A DNA stretch of 37,883 bases, from positions 1-37,883 of the forward strand of contig DAIDGT010000001.1 in assembly GCA_027459825.1 (NCBI GenBank). Direction: 5' to 3'. The notes beneath the pieces were generated by a model. It saw only the letters and a program-made list of their open reading frames with translations, searched no databases and was not told the DNA's origin. Below are positions 24,386-31,691 of the stretch, in pieces. The DNA is from a bacterium. Lineage in GTDB: Bacteria; Patescibacteriota; Dojkabacteria; JAKAPS01; JAJZLI01. Each line of letters starts with the position of its first letter. The stretch's first letter is position 1. Position numbers and translations under genes: made by a program.

Positions 24386-26340
24386 TGTACTTTTTTATCA
24401 ATTTCAGCAACTTTTGATGCAGTAAGTATATATTCAGTTTCCTCATCAGTTGTTCTTATCATAATAAACACAATAACTGCAATCAAAGACAGTATTAAAA
24501 GCCACCATATATGCCATACTGCAGAAAATCCAAAAAGACAAGCTGCTGAACCTATATACATAGCAATAGGAGTATTTTTTACAATCTCAATATCAGTGTA
24601 TTCCTTATTATTGCTATTCAAACCTCTTTGTTTTTTCTCCCAAAAATCGTCCCTATTACTAACCTCAGGTAATATAGCAAAATTGAAAAATGGAGGAGGA
24701 GAAGATGTCGACCATTCCAAGGTTCTGCCATCCCAAGGATCTCCTGTTATATCAATATTATCATTCCTCTTTCTATAAGAGACAATAAGCTGAATAAATT
24801 GAAATAGTACTGCCAAGGCAATAATAAATACACCCACCCCAGCAACAATAAATAATGGTTGCCAACCCGTATATGCAGGATAATGGTCAAGACGTCTTGT
24901 TGCCCCCATAAGACCTAGTATATATAAAGGTCCAAATGCAACAACAAAACCTATTATCCAAAGATATGCAGCAACTCTTCCATATACATCAATAAGCTTA
25001 AATCCAAAAATTTTAGGAAACCAATACATTACACCTATAAAATCCCCGAATAAAACACCTGAAACAATCATTGTATGGAAATGGGCAACAAGAAATAAAC
25101 TATTATGTAGCTGGTAATCTATTGCAGGTACTGCCATCATAACACCAGCAACACCACCCAAAGTGAATAAAAATATAAACCCTAAAAAGAATATCATTGA
25201 AGCATTAAATTTAATTCTTCCCCTAAACATTGTAAAAAGCCAATTAAATATTTTTACCCCCGTAGGAACGGCAATAATCATAGTCATCATTCCAAAAAAA
25301 GCATTTACATCAACCCCTGCCCCCATTGTAAAGAAATGATGAAGCCATACAATAAAAGATAAAAATACTATTGCCCAAATTGCTAAAACCATTGATCTAT
25401 AACCAAAAAGTCTTTTTCTGGAAAAAACAGATACCACCTCCGAAAAAATACCAAATGCAGGAAGTACCAATATGTATACTTCAGGATGTCCCCACGACCA
25501 AATGAGGTTCACATACATCATCATATTTCCACCACCGGAAGCAGTAAAAAAATGAGTTCCAATAGTTCTATCAAGATATAAAAGTGCAAGAGTAACAGTC
25601 AAAATAGGAAATGCTAAAATTACAAGAGACATGGTGCCAAAAACACTCCATGTAAAAAGAGGCATCTTCATTAAAGCCATTCCTTTGCACCTGAGCTTTA
25701 TTATAGTAACAAGAAAATTTATCCCTGAAAATAAACTGCCTAAACCTGCAATTTGTAACGACCAAATCCAATAATCAACACCTACACCAGGACTGTATTT
25801 AAGCTCTGACAGAGGAGGATATGAGAGCCATCCTGCATATGTAAAGTTCCCTATTATCAAAGATGCATTCATAAGAACCATACCTGCAGCAAACAACCAA
25901 AAGCTAGTGGCATTTAAAAAGGGAAAAGCAACATCCCTAGAACCAATCTGCAAAGGCAAAACAAGATTTACAATACCAAACAGAAACCCCATTGCAACAA
26001 AGAAAATCATAATGACACCATGAGCGGAAAAAATCTGCTGAAAGTGATTAGCAGAAACTATACCATGAGAAGCACCTACAGATGTAGCTTGCTGAGTTCT
26101 TAGAAGAACCACATCGGCAAAACCTCTAATCCCCATTATAATAGATACAAAGATATACATAACACCAATTTTCTTATGGTCAGTGGTAGTAATCCACTCT
26201 TTCCACAACCAACTCCACCTTTTCGTATATGTAACATAAAAAATACCAAATATTATAGCAACAATCATCATCATAGCACCGCCTAAGGTGACCATGTCAT
26301 GAGGAAGTGCATTTATAGAAAGTTTACCTAAGATATTCAT
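24373..26340 (-). CDS. cyoB: Cytochrome bo3 quinol oxidase subunit I
   Basis: Catalytic proton-pumping subunit with heme b, heme o3 and CuB in the membrane; it reduces oxygen with electrons from quinol. Similarity to E. coli CyoB is very high along the full 655 residues. The low-spin heme ligand region QQIFSAHGVIMIFF (His107), the CuB site WGHPEVYI with the later LHHFFTMGAG, and the high-spin heme region VAHFHTMIV are intact. The residues that form the quinol site in E. coli (R71, D75, H98, Q101) have counterparts at R72, D76, H99 and Q102. The K-channel segment and the GDPWDGRTLEWSTSSPPP motif are also present. It starts 2 bases after cyoA. Confidence 0.98.
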   Translation of the reverse strand: MNILGKLSINALPHDMVTLGGAMMMIVAIIFGIFYVTYTKRWSWLWKEWITTTDHKKIGVMYIFVSIIMGIRGFADVVLLRTQQATSVGASHGIVSANHFQQIFSAHGVIMIFFVAMGFLFGIVNLVLPLQIGSRDVAFPFLNATSFWLFAAGMVLMNASLIIGNFTYAGWLSYPPLSELKYSPGVGVDYWIWSLQIAGLGSLFSGINFLVTIIKLRCKGMALMKMPLFTWSVFGTMSLVILAFPILTVTLALLYLDRTIGTHFFTASGGGNMMMYVNLIWSWGHPEVYILVLPAFGIFSEVVSVFSRKRLFGYRSMVLAIWAIVFLSFIVWLHHFFTMGAGVDVNAFFGMMTMIIAVPTGVKIFNWLFTMFRGRIKFNASMIFFLGFIFLFTLGGVAGVMMAVPAIDYQLHNSLFLVAHFHTMIVSGVLFGDFIGVMYWFPKIFGFKLIDVYGRVAAYLWIIGFVVAFGPLYILGLMGATRRLDHYPAYTGWQPLFIVAGVGVFIIALAVLFQFIQLIVSYRKRNDNIDITGDPWDGRTLEWSTSSPPPFFNFAILPEVSNRDDFWEKKQRGLNSNNKEYTDIEIVKNTPIAMYIGSAACLFGFSAVWHIWWLLILSLIAVIVFIMIRTTDEETEYILTASKVAEIDKKVQWKI

Positions 26341-26342
26341 AA

Positions 26343-27242
26343 CTACCCCTTTGAATCTGTCAACATAATTGGACCACCAAATACAGGAACCATGTAATTT
26401 TCAACTATTGCATTAAACAACCCCGTATCCTTCAAAGAATATATTTTTTTATGGTTATATGAACTAGGTTTAGCTAATTTTTTATAACTTGTCATTGTAA
26501 GAATATTTGATGACCTATTAGCTGATTCTATCCATTTATTAAAATTTTTTAAAGAAGAAACTTGGACAGCAAATCTCATTCCTGCAAATCCTGAACCACT
26601 AATATTTGAAGACACACCATAATATGTACCTTTATTATATGCTAGAATATGTATCTTAGTTTCCATACCAGGCATCGTCATAATTTGCCCTGCAAGGTTT
26701 GGAATCCAAAATGCATTCATCACTGTATCAGAGGTTAATTCAAAATCTATTGGGGTATTTTGGGGAATCTCAATAAAATTTACTGATGCAACTTTCTCTT
26801 TTGGATAGATAAAAAGCCATTTCCAGTCAAGAGAAATAACTTGAATAGTAATTGGTGGCACTTTTGACTTTATGGGCTTATAGTAATTTAAAGTTGAGGA
26901 AGTGTGCCATACAATTAGAGATAAGACAAGAATTATTGCGGCAGGAATTGCCCACCATATAATCTCTAACAAAGGATCACTGTCCCACTCTGGAGAATAA
27001 TTAGCCCCATCATTCCCCTCTCTGTACTTATATGCAGTAAATATAGTTAAAAAAAATAAAGGAACAACAACAATAGAGATCAAAAGGCATACTGTAATTA
27101 TAAGACCTTTTTCTTTACTAGCAATAAGACCTTTTGGATTAAGCACAGCAATATTCTTCCCATGAAGTAGAAACATCGTACCAAAAACAGCAACACAAAG
27201 AAGAATTAAAGTAATAAATATAAACCTAAGAGTTTTTTTCAT
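26343..27242 (-). CDS. cyoA: Cytochrome bo3 quinol oxidase subunit II
   Basis: Two N-terminal membrane helices are followed by a periplasmic cupredoxin domain. SLDWKWLFIYP (about 138-148) and the C-terminal YYGVSSNISGSGFAGMRF replace the CuA-binding Cys motif of cytochrome c oxidases, so this is the quinol-oxidase type. I prefer the ATG at 27242 (MKKTLRFIF, 299 residues), which starts directly with the signal-like helix; the track start at 27281 and an ATG at 27272 would add 13 or 10 residues with no family support. E. coli CyoA is a lipoprotein, but here the helix end reads TMFLLHGKN without the lipobox Cys. The protein ends at MLTDSKG without the long His-rich tail of E. coli. Confidence 0.93.
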   Translation of the reverse strand: MKKTLRFIFITLILLCVAVFGTMFLLHGKNIAVLNPKGLIASKEKGLIITVCLLISIVVVPLFFLTIFTAYKYREGNDGANYSPEWDSDPLLEIIWWAIPAAIILVLSLIVWHTSSTLNYYKPIKSKVPPITIQVISLDWKWLFIYPKEKVASVNFIEIPQNTPIDFELTSDTVMNAFWIPNLAGQIMTMPGMETKIHILAYNKGTYYGVSSNISGSGFAGMRFAVQVSSLKNFNKWIESANRSSNILTMTSYKKLAKPSSYNHKKIYSLKDTGLFNAIVENYMVPVFGGPIMLTDSKG

Positions 27243-27312
27243 GATACAGTCTATGCAAAAGTATCCTAACATATTTACCACTAAAAAAGAACCTATTCAT
27301 GAGGAAGAAAAC

Positions 27313-27341
27313 TTGCAATTCATAAGTAATAAAAGTAATAT
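27313..27341 (+). promoter_or_regulatory. Promoter of the 196-residue membrane protein
   Basis: TTGCAA (-35), 17 bases, TAATAT (-10), then 9 bases to the ATG at 27351: a leaderless layout. TTGCAA is self-complementary, so the same box could also be read toward cyoA, though no good minus-strand -10 follows. Confidence 0.6.
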
Positions 27342-27350
27342 TGTCTCATT

Positions 27351-27941
27351 ATGCAAGAGAAAGAGAGAAAGGACAAAATAGCAGAACTTGAGAGTCAGTT
27401 AGAATCGCTAAAAAGCCAAATTACATCCGTCAAAGAAGAAAAATACGACAAAAAGACTAAACAAGAAGAAATAACAGTGCTATATAAATGGAAAGCGCCT
27501 GCAAGGGTATTTAAAAGATGGGATAACCAGAAGCTATACACTGTGTATTTATGGTTACTAGTATTCATAGTACTTCTTCTTTTCATTAAACAATATTTCA
27601 CAATACTGGTAATACTTGCATTAGGATTTGTAATTTATGCAATGACAAGATACCCACCTCAAGAAATTGAACATACAATTACCGACCATCATATTGTATG
27701 GTTTGATAGAGAATACTCATACAGTGACTTATCCTGTTACTGGTTTTCGCAAAGAGATAATCAATTGATATTAAACATTGACACACAGAAAAAAATTCCA
27801 GCAAGATTAATATATCTTGTTAATGAAAAACAAAAATCAGATATATCAAAAATATTGGGAGAATATCTTCCATATAAAGACTTAAAAACAAAACAGTCTA
27901 GATTTTCAAAGATGATAGACGGGGTATATATAGAAATTTAA
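27351..27941 (+). CDS. Conserved membrane protein with coiled coil (CPR-like family)
   Basis: The first 40 residues form a charged coiled coil. YKWKAPARVFKRWD leads into a hairpin of two membrane helices (about 63-97), and a soluble domain follows with PPQEIEHTITDHHIVWFDREYSYSDLSCYWFSQRDN and ARLIYLVNEKQKSDISKILGEYLPY. Both termini should be cytoplasmic. This architecture is one I associate with a widespread unassigned family in CPR genomes, but no function is known to me. It is divergent from cyoA and has a strong promoter of its own, so co-regulation with the oxidase is possible but unproven. Confidence 0.7.
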   Translation: MQEKERKDKIAELESQLESLKSQITSVKEEKYDKKTKQEEITVLYKWKAPARVFKRWDNQKLYTVYLWLLVFIVLLLFIKQYFTILVILALGFVIYAMTRYPPQEIEHTITDHHIVWFDREYSYSDLSCYWFSQRDNQLILNIDTQKKIPARLIYLVNEKQKSDISKILGEYLPYKDLKTKQSRFSKMIDGVYIEI

Positions 27942-27944
27942 TGT

Positions 27945-27973
27945 TTGACTAATAAAAGAGATATTTATATTAT
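27945..27973 (+). promoter_or_regulatory. Promoter of the secreted coiled-coil protein
   Basis: TTGACT (-35), 17 bases, TATTAT (-10), then 8 bases to the ATG at 27982. The -35 begins only 4 bases after the upstream stop codon. The expected transcript is leaderless. Confidence 0.65.
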
Positions 27974-27981
27974 ATAAAAGT

Positions 27982-28569
27982 ATGAAAAGAATAGAATTCC
28001 TTTCTATATTTATAACAGCACTTGTAATATTATTTACTTTAACTATTGGAAGCAATATCTTCATATTTGCCCAACAGGCAAATACTGATACAAATTCAAA
28101 CACAAACTCAGATACAAATAAATCAAGTAGTGCTCACACAAAAGAACAGGAATGCGCGGCAAGAGAAGATTCAATTAAAACCAGATCAGAACACCTTAAT
28201 GAGCTTGCACAAAATATAGAAACCAAATTTTCCAACATAGAACAAAAAGTAGAAGATTATTACACAACCAAAGTACTACCTTCAGGAAAAAGCGTATCCA
28301 ATTATGATGCTCTAATAGGAGAAGTTGATACAGAAAAGTCAGATGTAGGAACAAAATTAAGTGACGATACATCATCAATTGAATCTTTCACATGTACACA
28401 GAGCAATCCAAAAAGCCAATTACTTACATATAATACAAACATGAAAGATACTATTAGTGAGTTAAGAAACTACCGCACATCGATTAAGGACTTAATTGTT
28501 GCTGTTGCAACATCAAGCTCTCAAGGAAAATCTAGTTCAGGCACTAATAACAGTAATACAGGAAATTAA
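27982..28569 (+). CDS. Secreted or membrane-anchored helical protein
   Basis: An N-terminal hydrophobic segment (about 8-30), ending near FAQQANTD, reads as a signal peptide with a possible AQQ-type cleavage, followed by an Asn/Ser/Thr-rich linker. The mature part is helical. A cysteine near residue 58 (QECAARED) and one near 138 (SFTCTQSN) could form a disulfide. YYTTKVLPSGKSVSNYDALI stands at the centre and a Ser/Gly/Asn tail at the end. I believe similar proteins are common in CPR genomes, but the role is unknown. It is followed after 2 bases by a small single-helix protein, presumably a partner. Confidence 0.65.
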   Translation: MKRIEFLSIFITALVILFTLTIGSNIFIFAQQANTDTNSNTNSDTNKSSSAHTKEQECAAREDSIKTRSEHLNELAQNIETKFSNIEQKVEDYYTTKVLPSGKSVSNYDALIGEVDTEKSDVGTKLSDDTSSIESFTCTQSNPKSQLLTYNTNMKDTISELRNYRTSIKDLIVAVATSSSQGKSSSGTNNSNTGN

Positions 28570-28571
28570 TT

Positions 28572-28880
28572 ATGGAACAGACAAATAATACATTACAAGA
28601 AAAAAGGATAGTAAAGAGATTAATATGGATTTGCATCATACTTGGGGTATTATTTATAGTATCTTTGATTTTTAATATATTACAAATGATAAGTAATTCA
28701 CAATGGAAAGGAGCACTGGCAAATAATACTATTACCATAAATAAAAATTCAACTTATGTACCTACAATACAAAATAATTCACAACTACAATCTGCGCAAT
28801 CTCTACTTAATTCAATAAGTATAGGAGGCACTCTACAGGGAGGAATCTCTCAGAATGCATCTGCAGCATCCACTTTTTAA
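28572..28880 (+). CDS. Small single-pass membrane protein
   Basis: 102 residues: a short charged N-terminus, one membrane helix (about 18-41) and a 60-residue Asn/Ser/Gln-rich extracytoplasmic tail without cysteines. It starts 2 bases after the preceding stop, so the two are co-translated. There is no SD apart from the preceding coding end. No family is recognised. The low-complexity tail resembles surface-exposed spacer sequences. Confidence 0.55.
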   Translation: MEQTNNTLQEKRIVKRLIWICIILGVLFIVSLIFNILQMISNSQWKGALANNTITINKNSTYVPTIQNNSQLQSAQSLLNSISIGGTLQGGISQNASAASTF

Positions 28881-28891
28881 TAACCAAATAG

Positions 28892-28921
28892 TTATGTATA
28901 AAAAAGGTAGTAATGTATAAT
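28892..28921 (+). promoter_or_regulatory. Promoter of the tRNA-Arg/tRNA-Ser pair
   Basis: A perfect TATAAT (28916-28921) ends 8 bases before the tRNA-Arg 5' end. TTATGT 18 bases upstream is a weak -35. Transcription would start at or within a base or two of the mature tRNA. Confidence 0.5.
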
Positions 28922-28929
28922 TGCTATAT

Positions 28930-29002
28930 GCTTCCGTAGCTTAATGGATAAAGCACCAGATTGCGGATCTGGCGAGTATAGGTTCGACTCCTATCGGGAG
29001 CA
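28930..29002 (+). tRNA. tRNA-Arg(GCG)
   Basis: Acceptor GCTTCCG/CGGGAGC (one T-G pair), D stem GCTT/AAGC, anticodon stem CCAGA/TCTGG with loop TTGCGGA, and T arm ATAGG-TTCGACT-CCTAT; discriminator A, no CCA encoded. The anticodon reads GCG, whereas bacteria normally use ACG edited to ICG for this codon box. Confidence 0.93.
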
Positions 29003-29020
29003 TATTCAAAACCATAATGA

Positions 29021-29110
29021 GGAGAGGTGCTGGAGAGGTTGATCAGGCTGTTCTCGAAAAACAGTGTTCCAACAAAATTGGAATCGTGAGTTCGAATCTC
29101 ACCCTCTCCG
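29021..29110 (+). tRNA. tRNA-Ser(CGA)
   Basis: Class II tRNA with acceptor GGAGAGG/CCTCTCC, anticodon stem CTGTT/AACAG and loop CTCGAAA (anticodon CGA, codon UCG). It has a long variable arm containing GTTCCAAC...TTGGAAT and T arm GTGAG-TTCGAAT-CTCAC. It lies 18 bases after tRNA-Arg and is presumably co-transcribed. Discriminator G; no CCA encoded. Confidence 0.95.
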
Positions 29111-29130
29111 AATAGAAATTCAATACTTAC

Positions 29131-29514
29131 CTACAAACTATTATTAAGTACCCCTAAGATAAGAAAGGATAAGGAGAAGAAGAAATGAATAAAGATACTC
29201 CCCCAAATAAGACTACTCAAACCATTCCATATCGCAAAAATACCAATAATACCTGTTGTAAGATGAAAAACAAAAAATGTAATGGAAATCCCCTTGATAG
29301 AACTCTTATCTAATAAGTATGCAGCATAAAATGAAAGAATAGATAAACTTACAGAAGTTGCCCCAAGAAGATATACTATAAAATTAGTACCTAAAGTTAA
29401 TTGTATACCAGAAACTCCAAAGATTAATGAGGGCATAAAAAAAAGAATAATGCTACCTATTAAAGTAAAAATACCATTTACAAGAAATAAAACAGAAAGC
29501 CTAGATATTTTCAT
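29131..29514 (-). CDS. Small four-helix membrane protein
   Basis: 127 residues that read as four membrane helices (about 7-28, 40-65, 73-95 and 99-122) with very short loops. No charged active-site residues stand out in the helices. It is convergent with the tRNA pair and divergent from the DUF1653 gene. A minus-strand TATAAT lies 12 bases before its ATG. I do not recognise the family; the topology resembles the four-helix DoxX/DUF4345 type only in general shape. Confidence 0.55.
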   Translation of the reverse strand: MKISRLSVLFLVNGIFTLIGSIILFFMPSLIFGVSGIQLTLGTNFIVYLLGATSVSLSILSFYAAYLLDKSSIKGISITFFVFHLTTGIIGIFAIWNGLSSLIWGSIFIHFFFSLSFLILGVLNNSL

Positions 29515-29545
29515 AATATATAAGTTATTATAAGAATAAAATATT

Positions 29546-29824
29546 GTGAAATCAAATAAAGTAGATCGTAAAACAAAAAGTTTAAGCCAAAAGATTACTG
29601 ATATTCTAAAACAAGTACATATAGGAGAGAGGTGGGTACATTACAAAAATCCTAATAATACATATATTATCCTAGAGGTTGGTATCATAGAAAAAACAGA
29701 AGAAGTATCTATCATATATAAATCTGAATATGGAGATAGACTTATATGGATAAGACCATATCAGGAATTTCTTGGAAAAGTAAAGGTTAATGGTAACCTT
29801 ATAAACAGGTTCACGAGGGTATAA
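29546..29824 (+). CDS. DUF1653-like protein
   Basis: A 92-residue protein with a GTG start. The conserved text GERWVHYKNPNNTYIILEVGIIEKTEEVSIIYKSEYGDRLIWIRPYQEFLGKV follows the DUF1653 pattern (G.Y.HyKg..Y.vl.va.H..t.e..vvY...yg....WvRP...F). DUF1653 proteins are short SH3-like folds whose role I do not know. The first 25 residues are a basic helix not always present in the family. The stop codon abuts the stop of the convergent methyltransferase gene with no base between. Confidence 0.75.
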   Translation: MKSNKVDRKTKSLSQKITDILKQVHIGERWVHYKNPNNTYIILEVGIIEKTEEVSIIYKSEYGDRLIWIRPYQEFLGKVKVNGNLINRFTRV

Positions 29825-30613
29825 TCATTTTTTTATAACATAAACTAACTCTGATCTAAAAACCAATCTACTAATTTTCCATTTCTGAGTATTAATAATA
29901 CTTTCTATCATATGAGAATAATTACTCTCCATTCCTACATTTTTTCCAGACAAACTTCTAGTAGGAAAAGATATAATAATAAAATTACACTCAAGATTAG
30001 ATAAAATATTAACTACCTCCCCTTTATCTTGTAAATATAAAAGAGGGAGTAGCTTTAACATAAAAACTATATCACAATAAGGAAAAGAATCTATAAATAT
30101 ATCCCCAGTAAATGACTTAAATCTATTATTTTGACCTAATATAGAAAATATATCGTTTAAAAATTCAACTTCAAATATATCTATATCATAAGATAAATAC
30201 TTACAATCTGAAGCAAGGCTCATCCACGGAAACATTAAAGGGTTAAGACCACACGCAATATCCACAATTGAAGAAGGACTGCCAGTAATTTCAAAAATCT
30301 TTTTATAAAAATCAATTGAGATAGGTATTCTTTCTGCAGTTGAGGAATGAATTTTTAGAATAGGAAGGATAGTCTCCTTTATATCATTACTGTCTTGAAG
30401 ATTTTTTTTTAAATTATCAGTTAATTTTTCAAAATCTGGATAATGCGTATAATATGATCCCCAAATTTGATGAAGTAAATTTTTAGAATTTTTCTCAACA
30501 TCCTTAGAGACACAACGCCTAGAAGTTTCTCTAACAATCCGTTCTACTGTTTTTGGATATATACCCTTATATTTTTTAGAAGATACAATACTATCAACAA
30601 TATTATCTATCAT
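29825..30613 (-). CDS. 16S rRNA (guanine1405-N7)-methyltransferase family protein (ArmA/RmtB/FmrO-like)
   Basis: SAM-dependent methyltransferase that, by homology, would modify G1405 in the 16S rRNA A site. Block-by-block similarity to ArmA as I remember it is strong: HQIWGSYY (48-55), LKIHSSTAER (86-95), the SAM-site strand VDIACGLNPL (117-126), SYDID (141-145), FMLKLLPLLYLQD (184-196), SFPTRSLSGKNVGME (215-229) and SELVYV near the end. The 262-residue length matches the family. In actinomycete producers and in resistant pathogens such enzymes confer aminoglycoside resistance; the role here is unknown. The gene overlaps tgt by 11 bases, so both RNA-modification genes are translated together. 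It does not look transferred by base use, and no mobile element is adjacent. Confidence 0.88.
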   Translation of the reverse strand: MIDNIVDSIVSSKKYKGIYPKTVERIVRETSRRCVSKDVEKNSKNLLHQIWGSYYTHYPDFEKLTDNLKKNLQDSNDIKETILPILKIHSSTAERIPISIDFYKKIFEITGSPSSIVDIACGLNPLMFPWMSLASDCKYLSYDIDIFEVEFLNDIFSILGQNNRFKSFTGDIFIDSFPYCDIVFMLKLLPLLYLQDKGEVVNILSNLECNFIIISFPTRSLSGKNVGMESNYSHMIESIINTQKWKISRLVFRSELVYVIKK

Positions 30614-31691
30614 ATTTTCTTAACAAATCCATAAGTAAAGTATAAGTTCGTAAATTATGAATTGTTGAAAGTCTTGAAGCAAGAGAATCACCTATAGAAA
30701 ATAGATGAGAAATGTACTCTCTTGAATAATTTTTGCAAGAGTAACAGTCACAATATTCACTAAGAGGTCGGCTATCTCTTACATACTTTTCATCGACAAT
30801 ATATATGTATCCAATAATATTTTTATCCAAAGTAAAGTTAATATCTGCAGGATTTTTATTAAAAACATATAACCTTTTATGCCTTGCATCTCTTGTAGGT
30901 AGAACACAATCAAATATATCATACCCCATTAAAGTACAATCAATAATGGATTGAGGGCTACCGACACCTAATGCATACTTTGGCAAATTATCTGGCATCA
31001 ATGAGGCAGTATATGAAAGAATATCTAAATTGGGCTTACCTTCAGTATCAAGAGGCCAACCCCCAAATCCAAAACCATCAAAACCTATATTCCTAAGCTC
31101 AAAAGCACACCGTTCTCTTTCTCCCTTATCATCTCCTCCTTGTATAACTGCAAATAATAATGGACGAGAAATATCTGATAATTTTCTCTGTTCCAACTGT
31201 TTTAAATATTCATTTTTACATCTCCTTGCCCAATCAATGGTTCTTGATACACTAAGTTTATTGGTATTATTATCAGATCCAGCAGCAGGACAATCATCCA
31301 AACATATCATAATGTCTGAACCAATAGCAAACTGAGTCTGGATACATTTTTCTGGGCCAAAAAGTACTTTATTTCCTTTACGATAGAAAATAACACCTTC
31401 ATGGGAAACTTTTCCAAAAGAACTATCCTTATAAATCATTGATAAAAGTTGAAAACCTCCTGAATCAGAAATAACACAACCTTTCCAGTTCATGAAATTT
31501 TTTATTCCACCTACATCTTTAATAACACCAGCCCCGGGATGAGACATTAAATGATATGTATTTACAATAACACCCTCGATATCTGCCATTTTTAAATCTT
31601 CCGAATCAACTCCACGTATAACACCCCTTGTAGCATCTGGAAAAAAAACAGGAGAGGATAGTTGAACTCCATTAACTCTGAACTTTTTCAT
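30603..31691 (-). CDS. tgt: tRNA-guanine transglycosylase family protein (atypical)
   Basis: Tgt exchanges guanine 34 of certain tRNAs for a 7-deazaguanine base. SDSGGFQ (75-81, general base D76), LDDCP (131-135), nucleophile FDCVLPTR (D261) and the zinc ligands C314, C316, C319 and H345 are intact, so it should be active. The base-recognition loop, usually GGLAVGEP, reads GGWPLDTEGKP (210-220), which may alter the substrate. At 362 residues it is slightly short at the C-terminus. The gene overlaps the ArmA-like methyltransferase gene by 11 bases. No queuosine or preQ1 synthesis gene is seen in the window. A 264-base upstream region holds a hairpin that might control it. Confidence 0.9.
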   Translation of the reverse strand: MKKFRVNGVQLSSPVFFPDATRGVIRGVDSEDLKMADIEGVIVNTYHLMSHPGAGVIKDVGGIKNFMNWKGCVISDSGGFQLLSMIYKDSSFGKVSHEGVIFYRKGNKVLFGPEKCIQTQFAIGSDIMICLDDCPAAGSDNNTNKLSVSRTIDWARRCKNEYLKQLEQRKLSDISRPLLFAVIQGGDDKGERERCAFELRNIGFDGFGFGGWPLDTEGKPNLDILSYTASLMPDNLPKYALGVGSPQSIIDCTLMGYDIFDCVLPTRDARHKRLYVFNKNPADINFTLDKNIIGYIYIVDEKYVRDSRPLSEYCDCYSCKNYSREYISHLFSIGDSLASRLSTIHNLRTYTLLMDLLRKYDR

